Assembly: GCA_037367355.1 (NCBI GenBank)
Contig: CM074695.1
Coordinates: 1,984,001 to 2,048,000 of the forward strand
DNA length: 64,000 nt
DNA from: Neoscytalidium dimidiatum
Taxonomy: Eukaryota; Ascomycota; Dothideomycetes; Botryosphaeriales; Botryosphaeriaceae
Reading direction: 5' to 3'
In this document: positions 30,624 to 41,598 of the stretch, in pieces
Numbering within the stretch: the stretch's first letter is position 1
Layout: the number at the start of each line of letters is the position of its first letter
The notes under the pieces: generated by a model
Told to the model about the DNA's origin: nothing
The model's database searches: none
What the model saw: only the letters and a program-made list of their open reading frames with translations
Position numbers and translations under genes: made by a program

Positions 30624-32563
30624 CTATGCTAGCGTATGATCAGACGACCCTTGCGTCTCGTACATGGCCTCCCTGATGAACGGACTCCGCGCCCTGATGG
30701 CCCTCCCCTTCCAAAGCAGGACGACGGGCGCGAAGCTCAGCGCCACCGCCACGAAGCCCAGCAGGCTGCTCGCCCACTGCAGGCCGAGGCGCGCGTACAG
30801 CGCCTGCTCGGCCAGCGGCAGGAACGCGCCCGTCACGTTCTCGCCGAAGGCCACGCCGGCCAGCGCGGACGCCGCGTACAGCGAGTACGAGTCCTCGACG
30901 TAGTTGCTCGCGGCCGTGACGACGGTGAAGATGCCGGCGCCGACGAGCGCGAGGCCGGCCGTGGGCGCCAGCCAGTGGACGTTCGGCACGGCCGTCGTCC
31001 ACGCGTAGACGAACAGCCCGCCCGCCAGCCCGAGGAAGGAGGCCGGCACGCTCAGGTAGAGGCGCGCTTCGGGCAGGTAGGCTTCTTCTTCTTCTTCTTC
31101 TTCTTCTTCTTCTTCTTCCTTGCCTCCCCCTCCGCCGCCTACCGCTCCCGCTTTCTCCGCATCCCGCGCGCACGGCGAGCCGCCTTTCTTGCCGCAACCG
31201 CCGGCGCCGCCGCCGCCGGCGGCCGTGCCGAAGTACCACGCGTCCTGCACGGGCGACAGGGCCAACCCGACGGTGATGCCGACGACCAGCGCGCCCTGCA
31301 CCAGCCCGCACCGCCACGCCTCCCAGCCGTACAGCGCGCCGTAGACGCGCGGGATGCTCTGCGTGAAGAGCAGCGCGTTGCCGAAGCAGAAGGCCGACCA
31401 CAGCGCGCCGCACGCCACCAGCGGCTCCGTCAGGAGCATGCGCAGCGGGCGGCCGACGACGACGGCGGCCGTCCTCGCGAGCGAGAGCGCGGCAGAGGCG
31501 TCCGTCTGGGCCGCGCGGGGGAGGGTGGCGCCGGCCGCGGCGCGCAGCTTCGCGGCGCGGCGGGCGAGGATGGCGGCGCCGCGGGTCTCGGGGAGGAGGA
31601 GGTAGACGGGCGGCAGCAGCGCGGTGTAGATGATCAGCTGCGTCCAGCAGACCCAGCGCCAGCTGAGGCCGCCCGGGGCGGCGTGGTCCATCGTGGAGGA
31701 TGGGGATGGGGATGGGGATGGGGATGGAGCGGCGGTCCCCCAGGTTATGCCGCCCCCGATGACGGGCCCGATCATCAGCCCGGCGACGAGCGCCCAGATG
31801 TACAGCGCGACGGGCAGGCTGCGCGCGCGCGGCCCCGCCCAGACGTCGCCGACTATGCCGCCCGTGACGTTTTGGAGGACGCCGGCGGCGCCGCCGGTGA
31901 GGATGCGGATTGCGAGGAGGAGGCCGTAGGCGGAGGGGGGCGCGAGGGCTTGGGGGAGGGTTGTTAGGGCGAGGGTGAGGAGGCAGAGGAGGTAGGGCGT
32001 GCGGATGCCGTAGGTTTCCATCAGCGGGAGGAGAATTAGCGGGATGAAGCCGGCGGAGAGGGTCCAGGTGAAGATGGGGTAGTAGGTTGGTGGAATGGTG
32101 GAGGTGGCGTCCGGTGAGAGGTTGAAGGTTGAGGTGAGGAGGGGAGCTGTGGGGGCAAGAGCGGTGCCGGAGATGCTGGATACGAAGGTACTGGGAAGAA
32201 TTGTTAGGTCTGCTGGTGGAGGCGAAGGTGGAGAGAGGTTGGGCCAGAGACGTACATAGAGCATGCGAGTAGGGTAACGCGCCACTTCTTCGTGGAAGGC
32301 CAGTTGAAGGGGTTCTCCGGGTCATTGGGGCCGTTCCAGGTAATGATGTTCTTCTCTGAGTGAGACATTGATGGACTAGGGGGGAGTTGAGGTTCATCGT
32401 TTGTGAAGTTCTTGTCTCCGCAGTCGAGTCTATCTTCATGGTCGTACGGATGGGGAAGCTGCAGCTGGGCCCCGTCTATGCTTCCCCGCTCTTGATGATG
32501 GGCCATCTTGCCTTTTCCCTCCTCATCTAAGAGAACAGGGCCTGCCAACCATGGATCTTGCAT
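30624..32563 (-). CDS. DHA1-type MFS transporter with expanded loops
   Basis: Exons 32256-32563 and 30624-32190 (65-nt intron, donor GTACGT, acceptor CCCAG) give 624 residues. The entry motif ITWNGPNDPENPFNWPSTKKW is that of the DHA1 subgroup. It is followed by about 12 hydrophobic spans, including RILTGGAAGVLQNVTGGIVG, LMIGPVIGGGITWGTA and, after an insertion, WRWVCWTQLIIYTALLPPVY. Two loops carry low-complexity expansions: a Ser-Pro repeat (31698-31726) just before the WRW turn, and a Gly-rich segment plus 13 Glu (31081-31117) in the loop before span 9. The usual motif-A region between spans 2 and 3 (PLMETYGIRTPYLL) lacks the conserved Gly-Arg/Lys pair, so transport by the canonical mechanism is uncertain. 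Substrate unknown. Confidence 0.82.
31081..31117. repeat. (CTT)n microsatellite coding poly-Glu on the minus strand
   Basis: About 12 CTT units in the transporter encode a run of 13 Glu in a cytosolic loop. Slippage would change loop length in frame. Confidence 0.9.
31698..31726. repeat. (GGGGAT)n repeat coding Ser-Pro on the minus strand
   Basis: Nearly five 6-bp units inside the transporter encode alternating Ser-Pro before the WRW membrane turn. Confidence 0.85.
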
Positions 32564-33397
32564 TCTGTTTGTGCAGAAGTCGTCTTTCGAAGGGACCCAA
32601 GGTACTTAAGTGTCAGGCCTCACATTTCAGACCGCCACTCGAGGACCCAGAGGATAGTGGGGCCTAGGTGTCTTCAAAGTGCTTGGGTTCATCCAGCTTT
32701 GTACACAATATGAAACTCGACAAGACAACGCAACATTGTGACGGGAAAGTTGGCGAGCACAGGGGGGGGCAGGTTGGTCCGTCTGTGCCTGGCTGACATC
32801 ATCGTTGTCAAGACGGCTCCTCAGGAGGCTGAAGGAATTTCGCGCCGATTGCGTAAAAGAAAAGGACTCAGTTTCGAGTTCGTTCGAACGTGTCGGCGGG
32901 AGATCTGCGCCCGAGGAAGGTGATGAGGTGATAGGTTGACGTACGTACTGACCGGGGGCATGTGAAAGCGATTCACGACTGGAAGCCGCTTTGCCGAATG
33001 CGGGAAGGTGCGTCTGTCATGTCGCAAGCGCGTTTCTTCACTGAGCCGCCTTCTCGCTTCCACCACTTTGACTCCGTCTCTCCGTTCACTTTCGCGATCA
33101 TCAAGCCTGGTCGACGAACTAAGGCTAGCACATGAACAGCGTTGGACCTCTGCTTTTAGACGACTGCTCTGACTCCATGTACGTGTCTTGACGTGCTAAT
33201 GTAAGAACCTCAGACGCAACATTGAATCTTTGCGTAAGGTACCCGTCTCATTCAACTTGCTCAGCTTCTTATTATCCTAACCCCTATCCCGAACAACGAC
33301 AACTCGATGTTGAAACAGCATAACCTTGTATATTCCATATCCTTTCTCTCTAGACATTCGTCCCATTCTCCGGAAATGGTCATGTGCATCTTCCTCT
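32564..33397. other. Intergenic region at the edge of the accessory segment
   Basis: 834 bases upstream of the transporter and downstream of the patatin-like gene. It becomes AT-richer toward the right. No gene is recognised. Confidence 0.5.
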
Positions 33398-36300
33398 TTA
33401 GAATAGTTCTTGCTCTGCGCCACAATCATCAAGATTGTACGAGGGATGTTCAAGCTTGACATGCCTCAGTAGTGCCTCACGGGTCCCAAATTGCTTCTGA
33501 GACTTTGCACAGGGAGTGAGAATGCAACGATATCGATCGCCGGTTGAAAAGAAATCCCATCTCGCTCCTTTGCATCTGGCTCTTCTCCGCTCGACCAATT
33601 GTCTGGCGATCTCTTCCAGTTCGCTGTGGATCTCATCACAGTATTTCCTTGTTTCTTCTTCGATCTTATCTAGTGTTTTCCCATTCATTTCCCACTCGTC
33701 GAGCTTCATATCGCCGAGTTCATACTTGTTCGTCACATTCAGTCGATGGTAGACCCATCCATTCGATGACTTCTCACAGTGCTGGCTCATCGAGTCGTGC
33801 GCCTCTACGGAGTCACTTGCCAATTTCTTAGCTGCTCGCCAATATTCGTACAGCTGCTGAAGACCACCATTTATCGGGATTCTGTGGAATCTTTTCGACT
33901 CTCCAGTCCCGATAGACAGCATGAAATTGGCTTTCTCCTCCAGAATTGCGTTTCTTGTCTCAACTTCAATACGAAGCTCTTGTACTGGATTTGCGCATCC
34001 AAACCCTCCGTCTCCATATTTCCGACCCCCTATTTGGACGGGGGCGAAGTAAGTCGGCGCAGCTGTTGTGGCACAAGCCACATCCTGTATTGAGATCGTG
34101 GGAGCGGCTCCCGGATTGCGGGGAAAGAATTGAGGCTTGTTGTTTTTCCTTAGTGTAGCAAAATGGTTATAACTGCGGAAAATGTATGGGCCAACGGTCG
34201 ATGGAGATTCCTGGCGTACGTCTGTGGCAGCGTCTCTGTACGGAGCTCTGCCAACATTCATAGGCTTTGAGCTATAAGCAAAGCATACCCTTAAACCATC
34301 TGATCAGTAACAGCTTAACGCTTTCAATCTCTCGTCTACTTACGTCTTGCACAGATGAGGCGAGTAACTGAATATGCTGGGTCCAAATATAGGCTGCATC
34401 CAAGGCAAATTGTCTGACACAATCTCTTCAACTGCCTCCTTCAGTCTGGTACCATTGTACTTCGCTCTCCACCATACCCAGAATGGGCCTCGCTGTGAGA
34501 AGAGCCGCCCATCCCCAAATATTTTACCCCCAAACAGGTGGTAAGCCTCGATGGAGTCGTCGATTGTCATCCGTAGACGTCCCAACATGATACTTATCAA
34601 TCTGCGGATCGTTAGATTGGATCTATCTTGACTGCAATAATATCACACTTACCCTCCAGTGCCACTTCCTCCAATATAGTCGAAATAATGTGCACAAAGG
34701 AATTTACTACGACGATAATGGGGATACGAACAATCATCCTTTCTCCATGATGCAGAACGGCCGGCTCCGAATCGGTGTGGTCTGGGGCGATATCGCATCG
34801 GATGATAGCTAGTGTCCGCCGCTTCATCCATGGACGTCTCGATATTTACGATGTGATCCATAAGGATTCGGAGAATAGCAAGGCTAGAATAACCACGCAC
34901 CCCACCTTCGTCTAGTGATAGCACACTCTGTCTAATCCATGCGTACTCTAGAAGAGGTTGAATAGACCCTGGAGCTTTTGTATCCAGATTTGCTGTATTT
35001 CCTGAAGGCATGCTATTCTTTGACAAATTATGTCCCATTTTGAGCTTGCTGGATTTGCTATCGACGGTGACAAAGGTGTCGAGCGATGTTACTCGTTGAC
35101 GCTTAGCTGAGTCCCACGAAGGCTCGAGATCCGACTTTAAAGGCTCGTCGTTCATAGGATGTGTTTCTGTGCGCTTTGGAGGGACATTAGTCATGGTGTC
35201 TACATGGCGGTGATCTTCGTGGACTATATCCCCTAACGGTCTAGGTTGGGACTGTTCCTGGGTTGACGAGGATGAGGTTTGGTGTCGCTTTTGGCCAGCG
35301 AGTAATTCTCGACGCTTTGTCATTCGGGTAACTTTGACTGTTAATAACTGGTCCCGTACTATCTCTCATCTTTTAAGCGAGTAACCTACCCTCATTTTCA
35401 ATGAAGCTTAGTGCAATGTCTGTTTCGTTAAGCAGTTGTACATATTCTTCCAATTCTTCTATGATCAGGTCTCCTCTACTTTTATTTTCCCTTTCAACCA
35501 TCTCGATACCGTGATCGTCTGAGAACCGAGCAGTTTCCGCTGGAGCTCTCTCTATTGATTTCTCTTGGATCAACTTGCAGGTCCCCGATTCTGGTCGAGT
35601 ATTCTCCTTTAAGGGTTGCGTCAGCCCCAGAGCCTCGGGCAGGCCTATGTTTAATGGTTAACTGACTAAAAGGCATCCTGACAGGGCAAGATCTACCTAT
35701 CGTAACTATGCTCAAAATGTTTGATAGTATCCGCTCAATTGTGATTTCGACATCAGAAGCGCTTTTCAAAAGCATTTGTATGCCTCCAGGCATGTGATCG
35801 TATGACTCTTTCCAGAGTCTGAGTATCATAAGGCAACGCCTTATCCTTCTCCGATAAGACTCTGTAACGGTGCTGTTCGGCGACATAGATTCCCACATTT
35901 GAGAACATTTCTCCACACACTGTTGATGGAGCTCTTCAACTTTCTTTTCTTCGGATCTTGAGAAACCTTCTGACCTGGCAGAGAGCAACGAACATAGTGG
36001 CAACCTCGCCGCTACGTCTACGGCTACGTGCTCTTCTTCAGTAATGGCTGACTCCGTAACCTCCCCTTTCTGATGGACTTCTGTATTAGATTCGATATTT
36101 CGAGCGCTCCGATGAAGAACTCGGGAATGTAGCTCCTCTCGGGAAGTGTCATAGCCCATGAGCCGTGCCGGTCGGGTCCGGTGTGGAAACTCCGGAGGCA
36201 AAGGCGTGTCAGTAGATGTGTGAGATGTTGCGCCATCCGCATGCTGACCCAGGACGAAGACGTCCGTAAGTTTGCCGGATTTCCGTTGAAGTCTAATATC

Positions 36301-36605
36301 CGAACCGAGCTTTCGTAAGTCAATTTGTGCGATGAAAAATTTTACATTCCTTTCCTTGATCTCTAGACGGGGGTTCAAATCTGTTCCAGGAATTGGAACG
36401 AATGTACCATCCTTTCTTTGTTCTTGTCTTAAATTAGATTCTTGAACGTAATGCATTCTCCAGAAGCCGACTTGCCGTATTTGGATCGTATGTCTTTCCA
36501 GTACAATTCCTTTCCTATGTGATAGACCACTACAGGATCCTCAACCAACGAGGTGTTTTCGCTGGAGATAATGCTCAGATGTGTGACAGACATGTCGTGT
36601 GACAT
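33398..36605 (-). CDS. Patatin-like phospholipase domain protein with novel N-terminus and C2H2 tail
   Basis: Six exons are proposed: 36476-36605, 35697-36422, 35390-35644, 34653-35337, 34344-34601 and 33398-34271 (introns 53, 52, 52, 51 and 66 nt), totalling 975 residues. The first intron would use a GC donor; the alternative is a start at 36456. Residues 1-500 are not recognised; they include a charged helical stretch (EEKKVEELHQQCVEKCSQMW, then YRRRIRRCLMILRLWKESYD). The patatin domain spans about 510-800: SVLSLDEGGVRGYSSLAILR, HYFDYIGGSGTGGLISIML and KYGDGGFGCANPVQELR, the last holding the catalytic Asp (DGG). The nucleophile elbow reads GSGTG rather than GxSxG, and the oxyanion motif reads DEGG rather than DGGG. 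Near the C-terminus a C2H2-like finger reads RCILTPCAKSQKQFGTREAL then RHVKLEH. Patatins cleave phospholipid acyl chains and serve as N-terminal effector domains in some fungal NLR proteins. Activity here is doubtful. Confidence 0.75.
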
Positions 36606-37027
36606 CTTTGCAGTCTATTCTTTGTGGCTTCAAGCTGTTGTACTGCGCGAACGAGACAGAGTCCTCCGCTTAAGTGTGTGGCAGAAGTAGCGTTTGGGGA
36701 TAAGTCTGTAGGGCTCGAAATAAGGAAGGCGCAGACCGAACTAGGCTGAGTGGGGAAGATAAAAGGGAAGGCGACCGCAAGAAATATCAGTCTGTGCGAC
36801 AAGATCATTGTTCCAGTCGTTGTGTCATTACAAATACGCAGGCCTTGTTATGCAACTGCAATGTCATCAAGCCACTTACACATCAGCGCAGGCTGACCCC
36901 AAGATGCAGTGTAACACCTCTTGATCCTGGCAGATAAAGCAAGACGAATGTGCAGGTCGGCTTTCGGCAAGGCGAATATGATTATCCATGACAGCACTGA
37001 AATTGGCTCTTCGATTACACTCAGAAC
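36606..37027. promoter_or_regulatory. Divergent promoter region of the patatin / DUF7580 pair
   Basis: 422 bases separate the two divergent starts, short enough for shared control. A minus-strand 77-codon frame with a signal-peptide-like start lies at 36575-36808 (see findings). No operator-like repeat is evident. Confidence 0.45.
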
Positions 37028-39012
37028 ATGGAAGCAGCTGGAATTGTTTTGGGGGCGATTCCTATCATCATCGGGGCTGTTCGAGCGTGTCACGAGGCAC
37101 ACCAAGCTTTCACGACATACGGACACTTTTGCGAAGAACACGAACTGCTCATTTGCTCTTTCAAAGTCGCTAGAAACAACTTCGAGACCCTCTGCTGTCG
37201 GATCCTATCCTCAGTTGTCGACGATCCCTCAGAAATCCGAGAACTCATCAGGGAGATTGACAACGTGCGATGGGATGTTGACGAAATTGAAACCAGGTTG
37301 CTCAATCAAATATCAACGGCAGATTATCAAAGTTGCAAAGGCCTTGTGTGGAGCATTAAGCGTCTGATGGAGGACATGGCAAGGAAGCTATCCTCGTTTG
37401 AGCATTCCACGGTAATTTGCAGTCATCCCCCCCGTACAAACTCAATCTGATTTTTTTTTTTTTGCGCAGGACATCAACCCCGCTTCGGTACTCTCTCGCA
37501 CCCGCTTCATACTGGAAAAGTCTGGGATCAAAACAAGCATGATAGATATTTTCTGGAACCTCTGGAACTTAGATTTATGGGTGGCGCAGCGTCCTCGCAT
37601 GCGGCTACCGGAACCCTTGGGTCCCCGAGGTCAGAAAGGCTCTACAGAAGGAATTGAAACTGTATGCCGAGTGTCTCGAGAGCTTCACACCGCACTTGCG
37701 ATTGTCTGGACTTGCTCTGAACATAGCAGTCATTCTGCTAACCTGTGCTTGAAGCCAAAATTGAACACAGCAGGTACTTGCGTTGATCTTCGCATGGCAA
37801 TCTTGTGTCATCATGACTCAGATCAAAAGTAAGTCCGAGGGTCGAAGGCAACAGTTTGCAGGCTGTATTATCAGTGATAAATGAATAATACTCCGAAGTT
37901 TTGTTACATGGCTAACAGATTGCTGTAGGGGCTTCTTCACGCACGCGCCCATCTGGGTTGATGTGAAATCAGACACTCTGAAGAGGGGAAAGGAGCCGAC
38001 TGCAATTTCACGACAAGCCAATACAACCAGCAAATCTACCACTCCGGAAAAGCAGAAGCATCGAACAAGATCATACATCAAGTATAGAATAATCAGAAAG
38101 CGATTCACGAAGTCCTTCCAAAAAGGAAACGCGGCAGGCGGGACGGAACTACACGTACAAGAAGCCTACGCAGGACAAGGGGAGCAAGGCAATGGTCCAA
38201 GTATTCAACTGCCGTCATCGGGAACTTCGGCTAAGGAACGAGACCTTGGAAATGAAACAGACTTGTGTACCGTGTTTCGGAGCGCGTTTGATACCCAGCA
38301 AAATCATGCTGACTATCTTGGTGAATTGAAAGCCAAAGAGGGGGAATTTAAACATGTCTTCTATTCATCACCGGATTCTGGGAATCCCTCTTTCCGCAAT
38401 CTCCCATCTCGAAGGATGAAGACCACTGTCCAAGAGCTACTTGGCAACGGAGATGTCCGTGAATTGGATCCTCTGTTGCAGTTGCAGCTTGCCGTGGATA
38501 TGGCTTCAGCGGTCTCGTGCTTTTTTTCTACACCATGGCTGCCCAACACTTGGAGTCTTAAAGATATTTCGATATTTGGTTCTGAACTCTCCCCAGAGAC
38601 GGTTAATACCCTTCATTTGAGTACAATCGTCGGGACAGCAGCCTCCGCTGCTGCAGACTCGTCGCCGTTATTGAGTAATTCAAATATTCCGAGCGCGCCA
38701 AACCAAATCCAACCAGATATGGACATGCAAAGAACTTGTTTACTCAGTCTTGGTATCGCACTACTTGAATTGGAATTCTGGATTCCCTTGCAAGTGATGA
38801 AACATGAGAGCGATGGAAATGATCTTGTCACTGCTCTACGGATGGCCCAAAGGACGGCGCGGATTGCGCCTAGGTTTCGGAGAGTCATATTACAATGTGT
38901 CGGAGCAAGTTTCGAAGCCACTGATGACGAAAATAAGCGGCAGGATTTCCGCACCGCTATTCGTTCCAATGTTGTTGAGCCTCTGGAGGAGATGGTACGA
39001 GTTTTGAAATGA
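37028..39012 (+). CDS. DUF7580-type fungal protein
   Basis: Exons 37028-37411, 37470-37828 and 37930-39012 approximately (the third exon starts at 37929; introns 58 and 100 nt) encode 608 residues. The N-terminus EAAGIVLGAIPIIIGAVRAC followed by charged helices (CEEHELLICSFKVARNNFE, REIDNVRWDVDEIETRLLNQ) is the typical opening of the large fungal family I know as DUF7580. The middle block SRELHTALAIVWTCSEHSSH matches its recurrent LH-AL---W-C motif. The C-terminal part (LQLQLAVDMASAVSCFFSTP, WLPNTWSLKDISIFG, CLLSLGIALLELEFW) resembles the degenerate kinase-like end of these proteins. Family members are abundant and variable in filamentous ascomycetes. No biochemical role is established to my knowledge. 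It is divergently paired with the patatin-like gene. Confidence 0.78.
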
Positions 39013-39817
39013 GTTCCATTATCTATCATTCTCCTAAACGATTGATCAAAGGTAGCTTTCATTTGAGTTCAGGTACTTTTTTTTCGAAGGTGTATGGGTT
39101 GAGATCTCATAAGACTGATATTAGGAATTATCTACGCCGCTTAAGTAAGCTGCTTGCCTTTTTTTCAGTAGCGAGAGACAAATTCATGATCGCCCCACTA
39201 CGATGTTGTAATTATAAAGCCAGCTTGTTCTCTAATACTCATCTATTTGTTCACCCTCACTTTCCCATTGAGCGTTGGACACTGTGAAAGTTAGAAACGA
39301 ACGCCGAAGCTAAGGCATACGTGTAAAACCATTGGCAACAGAGCAACATGCAAGGCTAAGCATGTGGTCGCTGCACGGTGCCGAAACTACTTCTTTTCAA
39401 TGTACTTGCATATTTTCCCATATTTGGAAAAGATCTGTTAATGCCTTATCTGGCTACGAGCAGATGCAAGTGTATCATTCTGTCTTGTTTTTCCCTATGT
39501 GACCCGCGCAGCTGACGTGGATTGCATGTCAACTGCGTGTTTCTGACTACGCGTCCGCCACACATTTCTCATCCACCCTTTTTGTTGATAATTCAGAAAT
39601 GTCAGCAACTCCTAACTCGTCGATGCTTACACTGATCCACTGAGCGCCATGATTTGCGCCAGATATGACAGATAAGAAACTACATGTGAAAGAGAAGCTA
39701 TGAATGCAGAGTTGGAATCGACATGTGATCGCTTACTGACCGTTGCGGCTTAGGAATATGTACATTGCGTTAGGAATAATCTAGGCAATGTTCGAACTTT
39801 GACTGACGTTAAATCCC
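39013..39817. other. AT-rich intergenic region
   Basis: 805 bases between the DUF7580-type gene and the peroxidase remnant, visibly AT-rich. No gene, inverted repeat or transposase fragment is recognised. Confidence 0.5.
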
Positions 39818-40726
39818 TCACATCGCACTCTGAGTAAGGTCATACCCCGGATATTGACTATACAGGTCATTATTAATGACCGTTAACTGCGGGCACCCCG
39901 CGCTCGCAATGCTCGACAATAGCGTATTGATCAGCTGCCTGAATGGCGCAGCGGTCACAATACCGCTACCAAGCACGTCCGGGGCAGCAGCCAGGACGCT
40001 CTGGAAGATGCAGCACTCAAGATTATTTCCCTCCAGCAGAGTCGCAGAGTCGAAGACGCCGCCCGTCAGGTCGCCGACATCGATCGGAGTGATCGTGTTT
40101 CGCTCGCCCGTGTTCCAGCCGACGAAGAGGAGGTGTGGGTCGCGGACGGCGTAGGAGAGCACGTCGGCCAGGAAGCCGGCGATGGTGTTACTCGTCGCCG
40201 ACGGCGCGCGAAGAACTGCTTGAGGATGCCCTTTGGTCATGAAGCCCTCAGGGAAATCGGCTGAGTGGTTAGACATCATGGCTGGCGGGAAGGAGTAGCT
40301 CGTGCCGTAGATTGCGAGGAAAGTTGCCAAGTCCAAGGCCATGCCGTAGTCAAGTGATCAGACGGGTTACCTTGGCGGGAGAAGTTGTTGGTCACTTACC
40401 CTCATTGACACCGGCGAGGAGTTGTTGAACGTGTCAACACCGGTATGGGAGATGCAGCCGTGATTGGCGGCAGCATTCGGACCTGGGCATGGACCACGCT
40501 GGTCCCCTGCGGCGAAGTTCGGCGGAACGAACGCATGATCGCCAGTGACCGATACTGTTTGAGCTCCTGCATCAAAACTAGTTTGACGCTTGAGCTTCTC
40601 ATGGTTGGTTTTCAAGAGCCTTGGAAGTTTTTCTCCGGATCGTGCGGCAACTTTTGCTAATTGTTCGATTGCCATTTGCGGGAAACCAAGGATCTCGGTG
40701 CTGGAAGCCAGCAAGATAAGGCTCAT
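39818..40726 (-). pseudogene. Decayed heme-thiolate (chloro)peroxidase, Peroxidase_2 family
   Basis: The first part (from ATG 40726) has a hydrophobic leader and then SFDAGAQTVSVTGDHAFVPP and GDQRGPCPGPNAAANHG, containing the PCP motif whose Cys ligates heme in chloroperoxidases and unspecific peroxygenases. Family sequence then continues only in another frame (VQQLLAGVNE), which implies a one-base frameshift near 40430. A donor GTAAGT lies at 40394-40399, but no usable AG precedes the next family block GMALDLATFLAIYG near 40340. After that block the text jumps directly to a late region (SNHSADFPEGF, then LLFVGWNTGERN and LTGGVFDSATLLEGNNL). Roughly 100 or more residues of the usual core, including the distal acid-base region, are missing. 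Three independent lesions argue for a pseudogene. Confidence 0.72.
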
Positions 40727-41598
40727 CAAGAACAATTATATGTTGGAGTGAGGAGAGCAATGAAGAACAGCTTTATTTCAGCCAGACTTCTGTGAGATAT
40801 ATACAGGGAAGGAAGAAAATGCTGGCTTGGCCGAGTGCAGGATCGGGGTAGCGAAGAAGCACCAGCCGCACCCGAGAATGACGATCTCCAATCAATGTGT
40901 ATTCAAGGTTGCAGTTGCCGCCTACATCATTTTCTATGGCATTGCTTCAGACACGGAAAGATTGATGCTGACTCCTTGGTGGCGCAGACCAAAGGGGTCA
41001 ATTCGTTGCCCAGTAGAAAAAAAATTGATAGTAACAGCCAAGTAGAGTGAAGTGCCGATGAGCGCTAGACACCCAAGAAGTCAAGCGCTGCCCACCGGAA
41101 CTTTGGTACTGAAGCGGATAGCACGCGCGTGGGCTAAGTGATGTGGTTGAGAGCTAGCGAGGGCGGCGGTTTCATCTCCGAGCTCATGCTATACCTTACA
41201 GGTAGAAGCTAGACACTGCAAGGTAGACACATGGATGTATCGTCTATCTGGAAGGCCGATAAGCCAAGCTTGGAAATGGGTTGGAAGGTGCGGCTTGGGA
41301 AACGGGAAAGAGGAGAGAGGCAGGTTGGCAAAGCTAGCCCGAAACAGTCGGTGGGCAACCATGCGGCGCCTCGCTTATCTAAGCCGCCAGTGAATCTCCT
41401 GGAGAGCCTGCCGCCGATTCACCCTCGGAAGATCATATCTCAGAGTATCCGTTTCCTTCCCTCACCTAATCTCGCATGCTTGGAGAAAGGAGCAACAAGC
41501 GAACAAGACTTTTTCTTACGATAGAGGGGTAATACATACATATAGTACAGCATGAATCCGCTAGCAATTCAAGACGATGATCGCGCTCATTCGAAGTA
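40727..41598. other. Intergenic region
   Basis: Upstream flank of the peroxidase remnant and 3' flank of cnxABC. Open frames at 40827-41050 and 41231-41524 lack family resemblance. Confidence 0.45.

Noticed and set aside
30636..31967. 443-codon plus-strand open frame
   Set aside because: It is antisense to the second DHA1 transporter, with repeats keeping the frame open.
37571..37745. Alternative frame in DUF7580 exon 2 giving a helical peptide (NPWVPEVRKALQKELKLYAE)
   Set aside because: The frame opens after a TAG and ends in a TGA with no fitting splice sites. The chosen frame carries the family LH-AL---W-C motif and joins both flanking exons in phase.
41231..41524. 97-codon plus-strand open frame
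   Set aside because: No homology, no splice context and a composition of intergenic type; it lies at the 3' flank of cnxABC.
33398..41598. Transposon or LTR origin of the AT-richer segment
   Set aside because: I found no transposase, reverse-transcriptase or integrase motif and no terminal repeats at the edges. AT bias alone does not prove a mobile element.
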